A stretch of 64,000 bases of DNA from NCBI RefSeq assembly GCF_914271435.1, contig NZ_CAJZAI010000008.1, forward strand, positions 186,001 through 250,000, written 5' to 3'. The DNA comes from Cupriavidus laharis. GTDB lineage: Bacteria > Pseudomonadota > Gammaproteobacteria > Burkholderiales > Burkholderiaceae. Positions 35,781-44,500 of this stretch are shown piece by piece (position 1 is the first letter of the stretch; every line of letters starts with the position of its first letter). The position numbers were made by a program, and so were the translations under genes. The notes under the pieces were generated by a model. That model worked only from the letters and a program-made list of their open reading frames with translations. It did not search any database and was not told where the DNA came from.

Positions 35781-35839
35781 TTTGTCCGCCGGGCAGGGCA
35801 GTATACTTTCGGCCTTTGCCACGCATCCAAGGATTACCC

Positions 35840-36181
35840 ATGAGCGCATTACCCCCCTGCCCGAAATGTAATTCCGAGTTCACCTATGAAGATGGGGGAC
35901 TCTATATTTGTCCGGAATGCGCGCATGAATGGTCGGCGCAGGCATCGGCACCGGCTGAAGCGGAAGCAAGGATTTATCGCGATTCAGCGGGCAACGTATT
36001 GCAGGATGGAGATACCGTCACTGTCATCAAGGATCTCAAGCTGAAGGGCTCAGCCGGCGTGATCAAGATGGGCACCAAGGTAAAGAACATTCGCCTGGTC
36101 GACGGTGACCACGATATCGATTGCAAGATCGATGGCTTTGGTCCCATGAGCCTGAAATCGGAGTTCGTCAGGAAGGTGTGA
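35840..36181 (+). CDS. PhnA/YjdM-family zinc-ribbon protein
   Basis: This 113-residue protein has an N-terminal zinc ribbon (CPKCNSEF and CPECAHEW, cysteines near residues 7, 10, 26 and 29) and a C-terminal SH3-like PhnA domain (about 45-113, [15 protein letters not shown]). The historical name, alkylphosphonate utilization protein, is misleading; relatives such as YjdM do not have an established phosphonate role. AAGGA precedes the ATG. Confidence 0.92.
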   Translation: MSALPPCPKCNSEFTYEDGGLYICPECAHEWSAQASAPAEAEARIYRDSAGNVLQDGDTVTVIKDLKLKGSAGVIKMGTKVKNIRLVDGDHDIDCKIDGFGPMSLKSEFVRKV

Positions 36182-36237
36182 CGAGGTCCGCGGGAAACCG
36201 CCCACTGTCGTCCTGACAACGGACCTCCAAAGCGAAA

Positions 36238-36263
36238 GAGCCCCCGCTCATTTGCGAGGGCTC
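36238..36263. terminator. hairpin between phnA-like and tctA genes
   Basis: GAGCCCCCGC and GCGAGGGCTC pair at nine of ten positions around a 6-base loop. On the minus strand the stem is followed by a T-rich run, so it may end the tctBA transcript as well as the convergent gene. Confidence 0.65.
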
Positions 36264-36386
36264 GTCCGGACAGAGATCGGTGTCGTGGTGTTCGCGGGCC
36301 AGGCTGCGAGGCGTGGCAGTGCGTTCACGACAGCAGCGCCTCGGGATGCTGCCATGAGGGAGACATCTCTTGCCTGGCCACCGCGG

Positions 36387-37889
36387 TCACTCTTCCTGGA
36401 ACGCCTCCTCACGCTTGGCCTTGATCGAAGGCAGCGCCACGACGGCGACCAGAGCGGCTGCGGCAATCAGCAGGCCCATCGAAAGCGGCCGCGTGACGAA
36501 CACCGAGAAGTCGCCACGGGACAGCAGCAGCGTCCGGCGGAAGTTCTCTTCCATCATCGGCCCGAGCACGAAACCGAGCAGCAGCGGCGCGGGTTCGCAA
36601 CGAAGCTTCAGGAAGAGGTAGCCCACCAGACCGCAGCTCGCCGCCACGAACACGTCGAAGACCGTGTTGTTGACCGAGTACACGCCGATGCTGCAGAACA
36701 CCAGGATGGCGGGATACAGGAAGCGGTACGGCACGGTCAGCAGCTTCACCCAGATCCCGATCAGCGGCAGGTTCAGCACCACAAGCATGAGGTTGCCGAT
36801 CCACATCGACGCAATCAGGCCCCAGAACAGCGCGGGGTTGCTCGTCATGACCTGCGGTCCCGGCTGGATGTTGTGGATCGTCATGGCCCCCACCATCAGC
36901 GCCATCACGGCGTTTGGCGGAATGCCCAGCGTGAGCAGCGGAATGAACGACGTCTGCGCGGCCGCATTGTTGGCCGACTCCGGTCCGGCAACGCCTTCGA
37001 CTGCACCCTTGCCGAATTCGTGTGCGTACTTCGAGGTCTTCTTCTCGAGCGAGTAGGCGGCAAACGATGCCAGCGACGCGCCACCGCCAGGAAGAATGCC
37101 GAGCGCCGACCCGAGCATGGTTCCGCGCAGCACGGCGGGGATCATGCGGCGGAAGTCCTCGCGCGTGGGAAACAGGCCGGACACCTTGTCGGTGAAGGTC
37201 TCGCGCGTTTCCTTCTGCTCCAGGTTCGCGATGATCTCAGCGAAGCCGAACAGGCCCATGGCAAGCGCGGTGATGCTGATGCCGTCGGTCAGTTCCGGCA
37301 CGTCGAACGAGAATCGCGCGGCACCGGAATTGACGTCGGTGCCTACCAGGCCAAGCAGCAGGCCCAGCACGATCATCGCCACAGCCTTTACCAGCGAGCC
37401 GGAAGCCAGCACCACGGCGCCGATCAGGCCAAGAACCATCAGCGAGAAGTACTCGGCGGGACCGAACTTGAAGGCGAGCTCGGACAACGGCGTGGCGAAC
37501 GCCGCGAGAATCAGCGTTGCCACGCTGCCCGCGAAGAACGAACCCAGCCCTGCCGTGGCCAGCGCCACCCCGGCGCGGCCACGCCGTGCCATCTGGTAGC
37601 CGTCCAGCGTGGTGCAGACCGACGATGACTCGCCGGGCAGGTTGACCAGGATCGCCGTCGTCGACCCGCCATATTGCGCGCCGTAGTAAATGCCCGCCAG
37701 CATGATCAGCGCTGCCACCGGCGGAAGCGAATAGGTCACCGGCAGCAACATGGCGATGGTGGCGAGGGGGCCCAGCCCCGGCAGCACGCCGATCAGCGTG
37801 CCGAGCACGCAGCCCAGGAAGGCATAGGCCAGGTTCTGCAGGGAGAGCGCCGTCGAAAATCCCAGCGCGAGATGGCTCAACAATTCCAT
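36387..37889 (-). CDS. tctA: tripartite tricarboxylate transporter, large membrane subunit TctA
   Basis: This 500-residue protein is the TctA family length. It has about twelve membrane segments and the conserved loops GVLPGLGPLATIAMLLP (about residues 32-48) and ILPGGGASLASFAAY. It forms the channel of a sodium-coupled tripartite carrier that works with a periplasmic TctC/Bug receptor. It follows tctB by 10 bp. No tctC gene is adjacent, so the receptor must be encoded elsewhere; the Bug gene at 40904 is the nearest candidate. Confidence 0.93.
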   Translation of the reverse strand: MELLSHLALGFSTALSLQNLAYAFLGCVLGTLIGVLPGLGPLATIAMLLPVTYSLPPVAALIMLAGIYYGAQYGGSTTAILVNLPGESSSVCTTLDGYQMARRGRAGVALATAGLGSFFAGSVATLILAAFATPLSELAFKFGPAEYFSLMVLGLIGAVVLASGSLVKAVAMIVLGLLLGLVGTDVNSGAARFSFDVPELTDGISITALAMGLFGFAEIIANLEQKETRETFTDKVSGLFPTREDFRRMIPAVLRGTMLGSALGILPGGGASLASFAAYSLEKKTSKYAHEFGKGAVEGVAGPESANNAAAQTSFIPLLTLGIPPNAVMALMVGAMTIHNIQPGPQVMTSNPALFWGLIASMWIGNLMLVVLNLPLIGIWVKLLTVPYRFLYPAILVFCSIGVYSVNNTVFDVFVAASCGLVGYLFLKLRCEPAPLLLGFVLGPMMEENFRRTLLLSRGDFSVFVTRPLSMGLLIAAAALVAVVALPSIKAKREEAFQEE

Positions 37890-37899
37890 GGCGTGTTCC

Positions 37900-38361
37900 C
37901 TAGTTTGCGAGGAAGGCCGGCCATACCGGCATCTGCAGGTTGATTCCGTACACAAACGCGAACGTGCTGATAATCACCAGCACGCAGGCGTTCAGTACCG
38001 CCCCTTTCCACGTAAATTCGTGACTGGCCATCGATGACACCAGCACCAGGACAAGCACGGACAGCACCATGCCCAACGGCTTGAGGATGAGGCCGAACAA
38101 CACCACCGAACCGAGCACCCACAAGAGCGTCTTGATGTCCCATCGCGCCATGTGATCGGCCTCGCTCTTCGCGGAGGTCGATCCGATCGCCACGACCGCG
38201 CCCAGCAGTGCCAGCACGATGCCAAGCCAGAAGGGAAAGTAGCCCGGACCCATGCGGGCCGCCGTTCCCATCGTGTAGCCGCGGGCAACGAACGAAAAGC
38301 CCAGCCCGACGGCGATGAACATCAGTCCGGACAGGAAGTCCGTCTGTCTGCGTATCTGCAT
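37900..38361 (-). CDS. tctB: tripartite tricarboxylate transporter, small membrane subunit TctB
   Basis: This 153-residue protein has four hydrophobic segments and the TctB pattern RMGPGYFPFWLGIVLALLG near the first half. It begins MQIRRQTDFLSGL, typical of the family. The start at 38361 is chosen to match family length. It is the first gene of tctBA, and two near-identical palindromes lie upstream. Confidence 0.9.
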   Translation of the reverse strand: MQIRRQTDFLSGLMFIAVGLGFSFVARGYTMGTAARMGPGYFPFWLGIVLALLGAVVAIGSTSAKSEADHMARWDIKTLLWVLGSVVLFGLILKPLGMVLSVLVLVLVSSMASHEFTWKGAVLNACVLVIISTFAFVYGINLQMPVWPAFLAN

Positions 38362-38441
38362 TGATTGTCCCCCGTTTGTATGTCCCGCAATCCGAGGTTG
38401 CTGTCTTTCCAGGGGCAGCTCCGACCGCGGGAGTGCGAGAC

Positions 38442-38464
38442 AATACATCATGTCATGATGTATT
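38442..38464. promoter_or_regulatory. palindromic operator 1 upstream of tctBA
   Basis: AATACATCATG-T-CATGATGTATT is a perfect 11-bp inverted repeat. It shares the consensus AATACATCA-N5-TGATGTATT with the site at 38524-38546. It is about 80 bp upstream of tctB. Confidence 0.72.
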
Positions 38465-38523
38465 TGTCGGGAGCTTGGGGTTATCCCCGACGAATTTCGT
38501 TCGTGATGCGCGAACAATCACCA

Positions 38524-38546
38524 AATACATCACATCATGATGTATT
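38524..38546. promoter_or_regulatory. palindromic operator 2 upstream of tctBA
   Basis: AATACATCA and TGATGTATT are exact inverted arms around a CATCA spacer. It is the second copy of the operator, 82 bp from the first (centre to centre). The AT-rich, GntR-like half-site suggests a dimeric regulator encoded elsewhere. Confidence 0.7.
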
Positions 38547-38655
38547 AATCCGTGCGAACGTATATGGCTTTCCCCGGGGATACATGTGACGGGGTGGGGC
38601 CTGGTGCTGCGCAGGGTCAGAAGCGGTTGGCCCGTCAGGCCGTCCAACACCAGGC

Positions 38656-39513
38656 CTAATGCAAATGCCGCAGCTTGTCAGGGTTGCGGACCACGTAAAT
38701 CGCCGCGACCTTCCCGTTCTCGATTTCCAACGCCGTCGTCTGCAACTCCCCATCAGCCTCGAGCGTGACAAAGCCGGGCAGCCCGTTGATAAAGGCCGCG
38801 CGCACGAACGTCGAACCCCTTTTCTGGAAGAGCGCCGACAGCTGCGCATGCACCTTCATCACATCGTCGAAGCCGAGCACCGGGTGGCCGAGCGCCGGCC
38901 GTTTGCCGCCGCCGTCCGCATGCAGGCTCACGTCGGCGGCCAGCATGGTGCCGAGCGCGCTCATGTCGCCGCTGCGTGATGCGTCGAAGAACGCTTTCGC
39001 GAGCTCGAGGCCGCGCTCCTTCTCGACCTGAAAGCGCGGGCGCGACTCCCGCACGTGGGTACGCGCCCGCGCCGCGAGCTGGCGGCACGCGGCTGGCTCG
39101 CGCCGGATTGTCTTTGCGACCTCGTCGAACTCCAGCCCGAAGACGTCGTGAAGCAGGAACGCGGCGCGTTCGAGCGGCGACAGGCGCTCGAGCGCGAGCA
39201 TCAGCGGCAGCGTGACGTCCTCCTGCTCGTCCTCCTCGAGGACGGGGTCGGGCAGCCACGGGCCGATGTAGGTTTCGCGCTGGTGCCGCGCGGACTTGAG
39301 CTGGTCCAGGCACATCCGCATGACCATGCGGCGCAGGAACGCCTCGGGCACGCGCACCTCGGTGCGCTCGGCATTCACCCAGCGGATGTACGCGTCCTGC
39401 ACGATGTCCTCGGCATCCGCGACGGAACCGAGCATCCGGTACGCGACGCGGATCAGCGTGCGCCGCAGCGGCTCGAAACTCGCCGCGGCGTCCGTGAGGT
39501 TGGCGCCAGTCAT
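38656..39513 (-). CDS. ECF41-type RNA polymerase sigma factor
   Basis: This 285-residue sigma factor has region 2 (about residues 15-75, YRMLGSVADAEDIVQDAYIRW) and region 4 (about 105-155). It also has a C-terminal SnoaL-like extension (about 170-285). Two hallmarks of the ECF41 group are present: a linker motif WLPDPV (86-91) like the group's WLPEPL, and DGGGK (200-204) in the extension. In this group the C-terminal domain modulates activity in place of an anti-sigma factor. Its ATG overlaps the stop codon of the AhpD-like gene as TGATG, so the two are coupled. Confidence 0.92.
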   Translation of the reverse strand: MTGANLTDAAASFEPLRRTLIRVAYRMLGSVADAEDIVQDAYIRWVNAERTEVRVPEAFLRRMVMRMCLDQLKSARHQRETYIGPWLPDPVLEEDEQEDVTLPLMLALERLSPLERAAFLLHDVFGLEFDEVAKTIRREPAACRQLAARARTHVRESRPRFQVEKERGLELAKAFFDASRSGDMSALGTMLAADVSLHADGGGKRPALGHPVLGFDDVMKVHAQLSALFQKRGSTFVRAAFINGLPGFVTLEADGELQTTALEIENGKVAAIYVVRNPDKLRHLH

Positions 39514-39983
39514 CAGGCGAATGCCTTGGCAGCGGCCTTTGCCGCCGCCGGATCGACCCACAGGCCGAAGCCGACCGCGAGCCGGTTCCAGCCGTTGATG
39601 ACGTTGATCATGAGCGTGAGCCTCACCTGCTCTGCCTTGCTGAAGTGGTCGTTGAGCGCCGCGCGGGCGCCGTCGAGCGCATCGCCTTCGGACAGCCGGG
39701 TCAACGCGTCGGTCCAGCCGAGCGCCGCGCGTTCGCGATCGGTGTAGCACGGCGCGTCGCGCCAGGCGGACAGCAGGTAGAGGCGCTGCTCGGTTTCGCC
39801 TTTCTCGCGTGCGTCTGCTGTGTGCATATTAATGCAGTTCGCGCACCCGTTTATCTGCGACGCGCGGACTTCGACAAGCGACACAAGGCTCGGTTCAAGG
39901 CTCGCCGCCACGGCGAGCGATGTGCCCATCCAGGACTTCATCTGGGCGGGGGCGGCGGCGAACGGGTCGAGCTTGGCAGTCAT
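39513..39983 (-). CDS. carboxymuconolactone decarboxylase / AhpD-like protein
   Basis: This 156-residue protein carries the AhpD core NGCANCINMH, with a redox pair C47-x-x-C50 and H54, as in alkylhydroperoxidase-like CMD proteins. Such proteins are the standard partner of ECF41 sigma factors and are their main known target. It precedes the sigma gene with a TGATG overlap. AAGGAG lies before the start at 39983. The physiological substrate is unknown. Confidence 0.92.
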   Translation of the reverse strand: MTAKLDPFAAAPAQMKSWMGTSLAVAASLEPSLVSLVEVRASQINGCANCINMHTADAREKGETEQRLYLLSAWRDAPCYTDRERAALGWTDALTRLSEGDALDGARAALNDHFSKAEQVRLTLMINVINGWNRLAVGFGLWVDPAAAKAAAKAFA

Positions 39984-40018
39984 GGTTTGATCTCCTTTTC
40001 GAGGGGTTACGACGACAT

Positions 40019-40046
40019 GACGAGCCAGCCTCCTTCGCGTGTGACA
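40019..40046 (-). promoter_or_regulatory. ECF41-type promoter upstream of the AhpD-like gene
   Basis: On the minus strand TGTCACA (40046-40040) is followed after 17 bases by CGTC (40022-40019). This agrees with the ECF41 target promoter as I recall it (TGTCACA, 16-17 bases, CGTC). It lies 36 bp before the AhpD-like start codon, so the sigma factor should drive its own operon. Confidence 0.75.
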
Positions 40047-40135
40047 TCGGCCAGGAATTTTTTTCCGCGGGCCGCAGGATTCCCCCTTTGGAGCCGGTCA
40101 GGTTCGATAGGCCGGCACCGCGCCGGGCAGCGCGA

Positions 40136-40633
40136 TCAACTCGAAGACGGGCTCTGTCCCCGACGGGCTGCCTCGATCGCGGCGATGTCGATCTTCTTCA
40201 TGGTCATCATCGCTTCGAAGGCGCGCTTGGCCGCCGCGCGATCGGGGTCGGTGTAGGCCGCGGTGAGCGCGCGCGGGGTGATCTGCCAGGACAGTCCCCA
40301 CCGGTCCTTGCACCAGCCGCATGCGCTTTCCTGGCCGCCATTGCTGACGATCGCGTTCCACAAGCGGTCGGTTTCGGCCTGGTCGTCCGTCGCGATCTGG
40401 AATGAGAAGGCCTCGGTGTGCTTGAAGTGCGGACCACCGTTCAGCCCCAGGCAGGGAATGCCGGCGACAGTGAACTCGACGGTCAGGACATCGCCCTCCT
40501 TGCCGTCCGGATAATCGCCTGGCGCGCGGTGCACGGCGTGGACCGCGCTGTCCGGGAATGTTTCGGCGTAGAAGTTCGCGGCATCGAGGGCGCCGCCGTC
40601 GTACCACAGACAGATCGTGTTCTTGCTGGTCAT
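40136..40633 (-). CDS. VOC-family (PhnB/glyoxalase-like) protein
   Basis: This 165-residue protein belongs to the PhnB-like vicinal-oxygen-chelate group. It starts ICLWYDGGALDAANFYAETFPDS and has the later CGWCKDRWGLSWQITP segment typical of the group. Function in this family is mostly unassigned. The start at 40633 has AGGAG upstream. It precedes the ECF41 operon on the same strand, but that operon has its own promoter, so joint control is uncertain. Confidence 0.88.
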   Translation of the reverse strand: MTSKNTICLWYDGGALDAANFYAETFPDSAVHAVHRAPGDYPDGKEGDVLTVEFTVAGIPCLGLNGGPHFKHTEAFSFQIATDDQAETDRLWNAIVSNGGQESACGWCKDRWGLSWQITPRALTAAYTDPDRAAAKRAFEAMMTMKKIDIAAIEAARRGQSPSSS

Positions 40634-40903
40634 ATCATGTCTCCTGAAAGGTCGAGCAACGGCATGCGCTCCCATCCAGCCATCCCGATATTCCATATTG
40701 CGGAACCCCGGCCTGCCGGATGTGACGGATGCCGTTGTCGGGTTCCTCCAATGTCTCACACTCTCGCGGCGCAGGAAAATTTTCAGCCAATGAAAATTCC
40801 ACCCCTTTGATTGACGCCGTTTCCGGCCGCTTCCTACCATGTGCGCACAGAGTTTCCTTCGATGAAACCAACGCCTGCGCACATCGCGCCCAGGAGACAG
40901 CCG

Positions 40904-41887
40904 ATGACTGCATTCCCACGTCAGCCCCTGCTGGCGGCCCTGCCGCTTCTCTGTGCCGTGCTCGCCGTGCCGGCGAGCGCGGCGGAACCATTCCCGTCCA
41001 GGCCGATCCGGCTCGTGGTGCCGTTCACGCCAGGCGGTACCACCGATATCCTCGCGCGGCTGGTCGCGCAGAAGTCGGGCGAAGTGCTGGGGCAGTCGGT
41101 CGTGGTCGACAACCGGCCCGGTGCCGGCGGCAATATCGGTGCCGAAGCCGTCGCACGCAGCGCGCCTGATGGCTATACGTTGCTGATGGGAACGCTGGGC
41201 ACGCAGGTCACCAACCAGTTCATCTATGCGCGCATGCCGTACGACAGCGCGCGCGATTTCACACCGGTGACACTGGTGGCCAACTCTCCGAATGTGCTGC
41301 TCGTCAACAGCACGCTGCCGGCCACCTCGGTGGGCGAACTGGTTGCACTCGCCAAACGCGAACCAGGGAAGATCAACTATGCCTCGACGAGCACCGGCGG
41401 TTCTCCTCACCTCTCGGGGGAACTGCTGAACACGATGGCGGGAATCAGCATGCAGCACGTGCCTTACAAGGGCGCGGCGCCCGCGATGACCGACCTGCTG
41501 GCGGGGCAGGTCAACCTGATGTTCGACAACCTGCCGTCCGCGCTCGCGCAGATCCAGGCCGGCAAGGTGAAGGCGCTAGCCGTGACCAGCGTCAAGCGGG
41601 CGTCGGTGTTGCCCTCGGTGCCGACGGTGCGCGAATCGGGGCTGCCCGGTTACGAAGTCAATTCGTGGTTTGGCCTGCTGGCACCGGCAGGCACGCCGCC
41701 GGAGCGCGTCCGCCAGATCCAGCAGGCCGTCGACAAGGTGCTGGCGATGCCCGACGTGCGCAAGCGCATCGAGCAGCTCGGCGCGGAACCGGGCGGAGAA
41801 GGTTCCGCAGCGTTTGCGGCGGAGATCAAGGCCGACACCGAGAAGTGGTCGCACGTCATCAAGACCGCCGGCATCAAGGCGCAATGA
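40904..41887 (+). CDS. Bug-family periplasmic solute receptor (TctC-like)
   Basis: This 327-residue secreted receptor has a signal peptide ending at ASAAE and the Bug loops VPFTPGGTTDILARLVA, NRPGAGGNIGAEAVA and HVPYKGAAPAM. The start at 40904 has CCAGGAGACAGCCG upstream, far better than two in-frame ATGs further up. It lies 55 bp before the AtuA-like genes, so its ligand is probably an organic acid degraded by them. It is also the Bug gene nearest to the receptor-less tctBA. Confidence 0.93.
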   Translation: MTAFPRQPLLAALPLLCAVLAVPASAAEPFPSRPIRLVVPFTPGGTTDILARLVAQKSGEVLGQSVVVDNRPGAGGNIGAEAVARSAPDGYTLLMGTLGTQVTNQFIYARMPYDSARDFTPVTLVANSPNVLLVNSTLPATSVGELVALAKREPGKINYASTSTGGSPHLSGELLNTMAGISMQHVPYKGAAPAMTDLLAGQVNLMFDNLPSALAQIQAGKVKALAVTSVKRASVLPSVPTVRESGLPGYEVNSWFGLLAPAGTPPERVRQIQQAVDKVLAMPDVRKRIEQLGAEPGGEGSAAFAAEIKADTEKWSHVIKTAGIKAQ

Positions 41888-41942
41888 CCGACGCGCCTGG
41901 CCTCTGCTCGCAACCCGTCTCCAAACCAGGACACATGACGTC

Positions 41943-43298
41943 ATGACCCAGAAGACTACGCTTCGCATCGGCTCCGGATCGGGCTGGTGGGGCGACCGCG
42001 TGGAACCCGCGGAACGCTCCGCACGTCTTGGCAAGCTCGACTACCTCTGCTTCGAGACCATGGCCGAGGCGACCGTATCGGCCGCGCAGGTGCGCAAGCG
42101 GCGCGATCCCGCGTTTGGCGGCTACGACACCTATCTCGACGACCGCATGCGCGCGGTGCTGCCCCATTGCATCGCGAACGGCACGCGGATCATCAGCAAC
42201 CAGGGCTGGATCCACCCGCTCGGCGCTGCCCGGCGTGTGGCAGAACTGTGCAAGGAACTCGGCCTGCCCGGCGTGAAGATCGCCGCGGTCACCACGACCG
42301 ATCTCACGGGCAGCATCTGCGAACTCGATCTCGTGTTGCTGGAAAGCGGCGAACATGTGTCGACGCTGCGTGAATCGCTGATCAGCGCTGAGCCCTACGA
42401 GGGCGCCGGCCCGATCGTCGAGGCGCTGCGCGCCGGAGCCCAGATCGTGATCACGGGGCGCGTCGCCGACCCGTCGCTGTTCCTGGCGCCGATGATCCAC
42501 CATTTCGGCTGGCAGGCGGAGGACGTCGCGCTGCTGGCGCGGGGCAGCGCCATCGGCCACCTGCTCGAATGCGGCGCCCAGGTGACGGGCGGGTACTTTG
42601 GCGACCCGGGCTACAAGGACGTGCCCGAGCCGTGGAACCTTGCGTTCCCGATCGCCGAGGTGGAGGCCGACGGCAGCGCGGTGATCGCGAAAGTGCCGGA
42701 CAGCGGTGGCCGCATCGACCTGGAGACCGTCAAGGAGCAGATGTTCTACGAAGTCCATGACCCGCGCCGTTACATCACGCCGGACGTGATTGTCGATTTC
42801 TCGACCGCGGTACTGGAACAGGCGGGCCCCGACCGCGTGCGCATCAGCGGCGTGAGCGGACTGCCGCGCACCGATACGCTCAAGGTGTCGCTTGGCTGTA
42901 CGGAAGGGCATATCGGCGAAGACATGTTCTTCTATGCCGGTCCCGGATGCCTGGAGAAGGCGAGGCTCGCCAAGCGCATTCTCGAGGAGCGCTTCGCCAT
43001 GGCGGCGTTGCGGGCGGACGAACTGCGCATCGATTTCCTGGGCGTCAATGCCGTGCACGGCGCGGCGTCGCCCGAACCCGCCTGCGAGCCCAACGAGATC
43101 GCGGTGCGCGTGGCGGCCCGCACGCGCACGCGTGAGGAAGCGGCCAAGGTGGGCCGCGAGATCGACAGCATGGCGGTGTGCGGACTGGCTTCGACCGGCA
43201 AGCGCGTGCCGCACCAGGACCGTACACGCGAGATCATCGGCGTGTGGTCGGCGCTGGTGCCGCGCGAGCTGATCCGCTCACAGGTGCAGTTCGTCTGA
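41943..43298 (+). CDS. AtuA-like acyclic terpene utilization / acyl-CoA protein (DUF1446)
   Basis: This 451-residue protein belongs to the AtuA family, first named from acyclic monoterpene degradation. Family features include the start LRIGSGSGWWGDR, the central GRVADPSLFLAPMIHHFGW and the ending VCGLASTGKRVPHQDR. AtuA works with the short AtuA_C protein encoded 40 bp downstream. The biochemical step is not well established. The pairing with acyl-CoA dehydrogenase and Bug genes suggests branched-chain acid catabolism. Confidence 0.86.
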   Translation: MTQKTTLRIGSGSGWWGDRVEPAERSARLGKLDYLCFETMAEATVSAAQVRKRRDPAFGGYDTYLDDRMRAVLPHCIANGTRIISNQGWIHPLGAARRVAELCKELGLPGVKIAAVTTTDLTGSICELDLVLLESGEHVSTLRESLISAEPYEGAGPIVEALRAGAQIVITGRVADPSLFLAPMIHHFGWQAEDVALLARGSAIGHLLECGAQVTGGYFGDPGYKDVPEPWNLAFPIAEVEADGSAVIAKVPDSGGRIDLETVKEQMFYEVHDPRRYITPDVIVDFSTAVLEQAGPDRVRISGVSGLPRTDTLKVSLGCTEGHIGEDMFFYAGPGCLEKARLAKRILEERFAMAALRADELRIDFLGVNAVHGAASPEPACEPNEIAVRVAARTRTREEAAKVGREIDSMAVCGLASTGKRVPHQDRTREIIGVWSALVPRELIRSQVQFV

Positions 43299-43338
43299 CC
43301 ACCTGCCTGACCTGCCAACCCGATCGGGAGACGTCATC

Positions 43339-43689
43339 ATGCGCGTACCGCTGCGCCGCCTTGCACACAGCCGTTCCGGCGACAAAGGCAATACCTCCAA
43401 CACGGCAGTCATTGCCTATGCGCCGGAGTTCTATCCGCATATCAAGCAGCAGCTCACCGCTGATGCATTCAAGGCGCACTACGGAACGCTGATTACGGGA
43501 AAGGTCACGCGTTACGACGTGGATGGCCTGCAGGTCCTCAACTTTGTTGCCGAGGGCGCGCTCGGCGGCGGCGTGTCGCGCAGCCTGGCGATCGACAACT
43601 ACGGCAAGGCCCTGGCCAGTGCCGTGCTGCGCTTCGAGGTGGAAATCCCGGACACGCTTGCGCCGCTGCTGCGCGGGCCGGCACACTGA
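43339..43689 (+). CDS. AtuA_C-type small subunit
   Basis: This 116-residue protein corresponds to the C-terminal domain fused to AtuA in other bacteria. It begins VPLRRLAHSRSGDKGNTSNTA, a conserved opening (shown here as HSRSGDKGNT), and ends near TLAPLLRG. Here it is a separate gene after the larger AtuA-like gene. Its 3' end overlaps the convergent IclR gene by 91 bp. It probably forms a complex with the larger protein. Confidence 0.87.
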   Translation: MRVPLRRLAHSRSGDKGNTSNTAVIAYAPEFYPHIKQQLTADAFKAHYGTLITGKVTRYDVDGLQVLNFVAEGALGGGVSRSLAIDNYGKALASAVLRFEVEIPDTLAPLLRGPAH

Positions 43690-44456
43690 GCACCGCCTGC
43701 GGGCACCACCACGCGTGTCCAGGCGCCGGTGATGCGGCGCGCTTCCTGCCGGAGCTGACGCGCGATGGCGGCTTCCCGGCTGCGGATGCGGGCGCTCAAC
43801 GCCGCCACGCTGAGCGCGCCGATAGGCCGGCCGTCGTAGTCGAGAATCGGCACGGCAATGCCACCCATGCCTTCCACCACCCAGTCCAGGAACAGCACGT
43901 AGCCGCGCGCGCGTGCCGCGTCTGCCTCGGCGGCAATCGACGGTGCGTCGAGCCGCGGATAGTTCGCGAGCTTGCGCGCCGTCTGCTGCAGGCGCCGCGT
44001 GCGCTCGGGCGGAGGCAGCCACGCGAGCACCGCCAGGCTCCCCGCGCCGACACCAAGCGGGCGCCGCGTGCCGACCGTCACATAGTTTGCATGCACGGGG
44101 AATGTGCCTGTGACCACGTCCGAGCACACGGCCTCGCCGCGGCTCGCCTCCGTCAGCACGGCCGTGTCTTCAAACGTCTCCTGAAGCCGCTGCAGGGCCG
44201 GATGGGCAAGCTGGCGCAGTTCCACCCGGCGCTGCCCCACGTCGGCCAGCTGGAACACTTCGGGGCCAATGCCGTAACGCCGCTTGTCATCGCGCGTGGC
44301 GAATCCTTCCTGGACGAGCATGTCGAGCATGCGTGACGTCGTGGCAGGGTCGAGACCGGTGGCGCGCGCCACGTCGCTCATGCGGCGCACTTCCGGGTCG
44401 GAAAGCGCGCGCAGCACTGCAAGCGCACGCTGGACCGGGGACGGGCGCGACGCCAT
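43599..44456 (-). CDS. IclR-family transcriptional regulator
   Basis: This 285-residue regulator has an N-terminal winged HTH (about 5-65, MSDVARATGLDPATTSRML) and a C-terminal IclR effector domain (about 80-250, with RGYVLFLDWVVEGMGGIAVPIL). Members are usually about 250-270 residues; the extra tail here is the part overlapping the AtuA_C gene antisense by 91 bp. It lies 44 bp downstream of the acyl-CoA dehydrogenase gene on the same strand, so it may be co-transcribed with it and act on the AtuA operon. Confidence 0.88.
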   Translation of the reverse strand: MASRPSPVQRALAVLRALSDPEVRRMSDVARATGLDPATTSRMLDMLVQEGFATRDDKRRYGIGPEVFQLADVGQRRVELRQLAHPALQRLQETFEDTAVLTEASRGEAVCSDVVTGTFPVHANYVTVGTRRPLGVGAGSLAVLAWLPPPERTRRLQQTARKLANYPRLDAPSIAAEADAARARGYVLFLDWVVEGMGGIAVPILDYDGRPIGALSVAALSARIRSREAAIARQLRQEARRITGAWTRVVVPAGGAQCAGPRSSGASVSGISTSKRSTALARALP

Positions 44457-44500
44457 GATCCGACGCTTAACGGACGATGCGCGCAACGCCTGCGGTGCGG

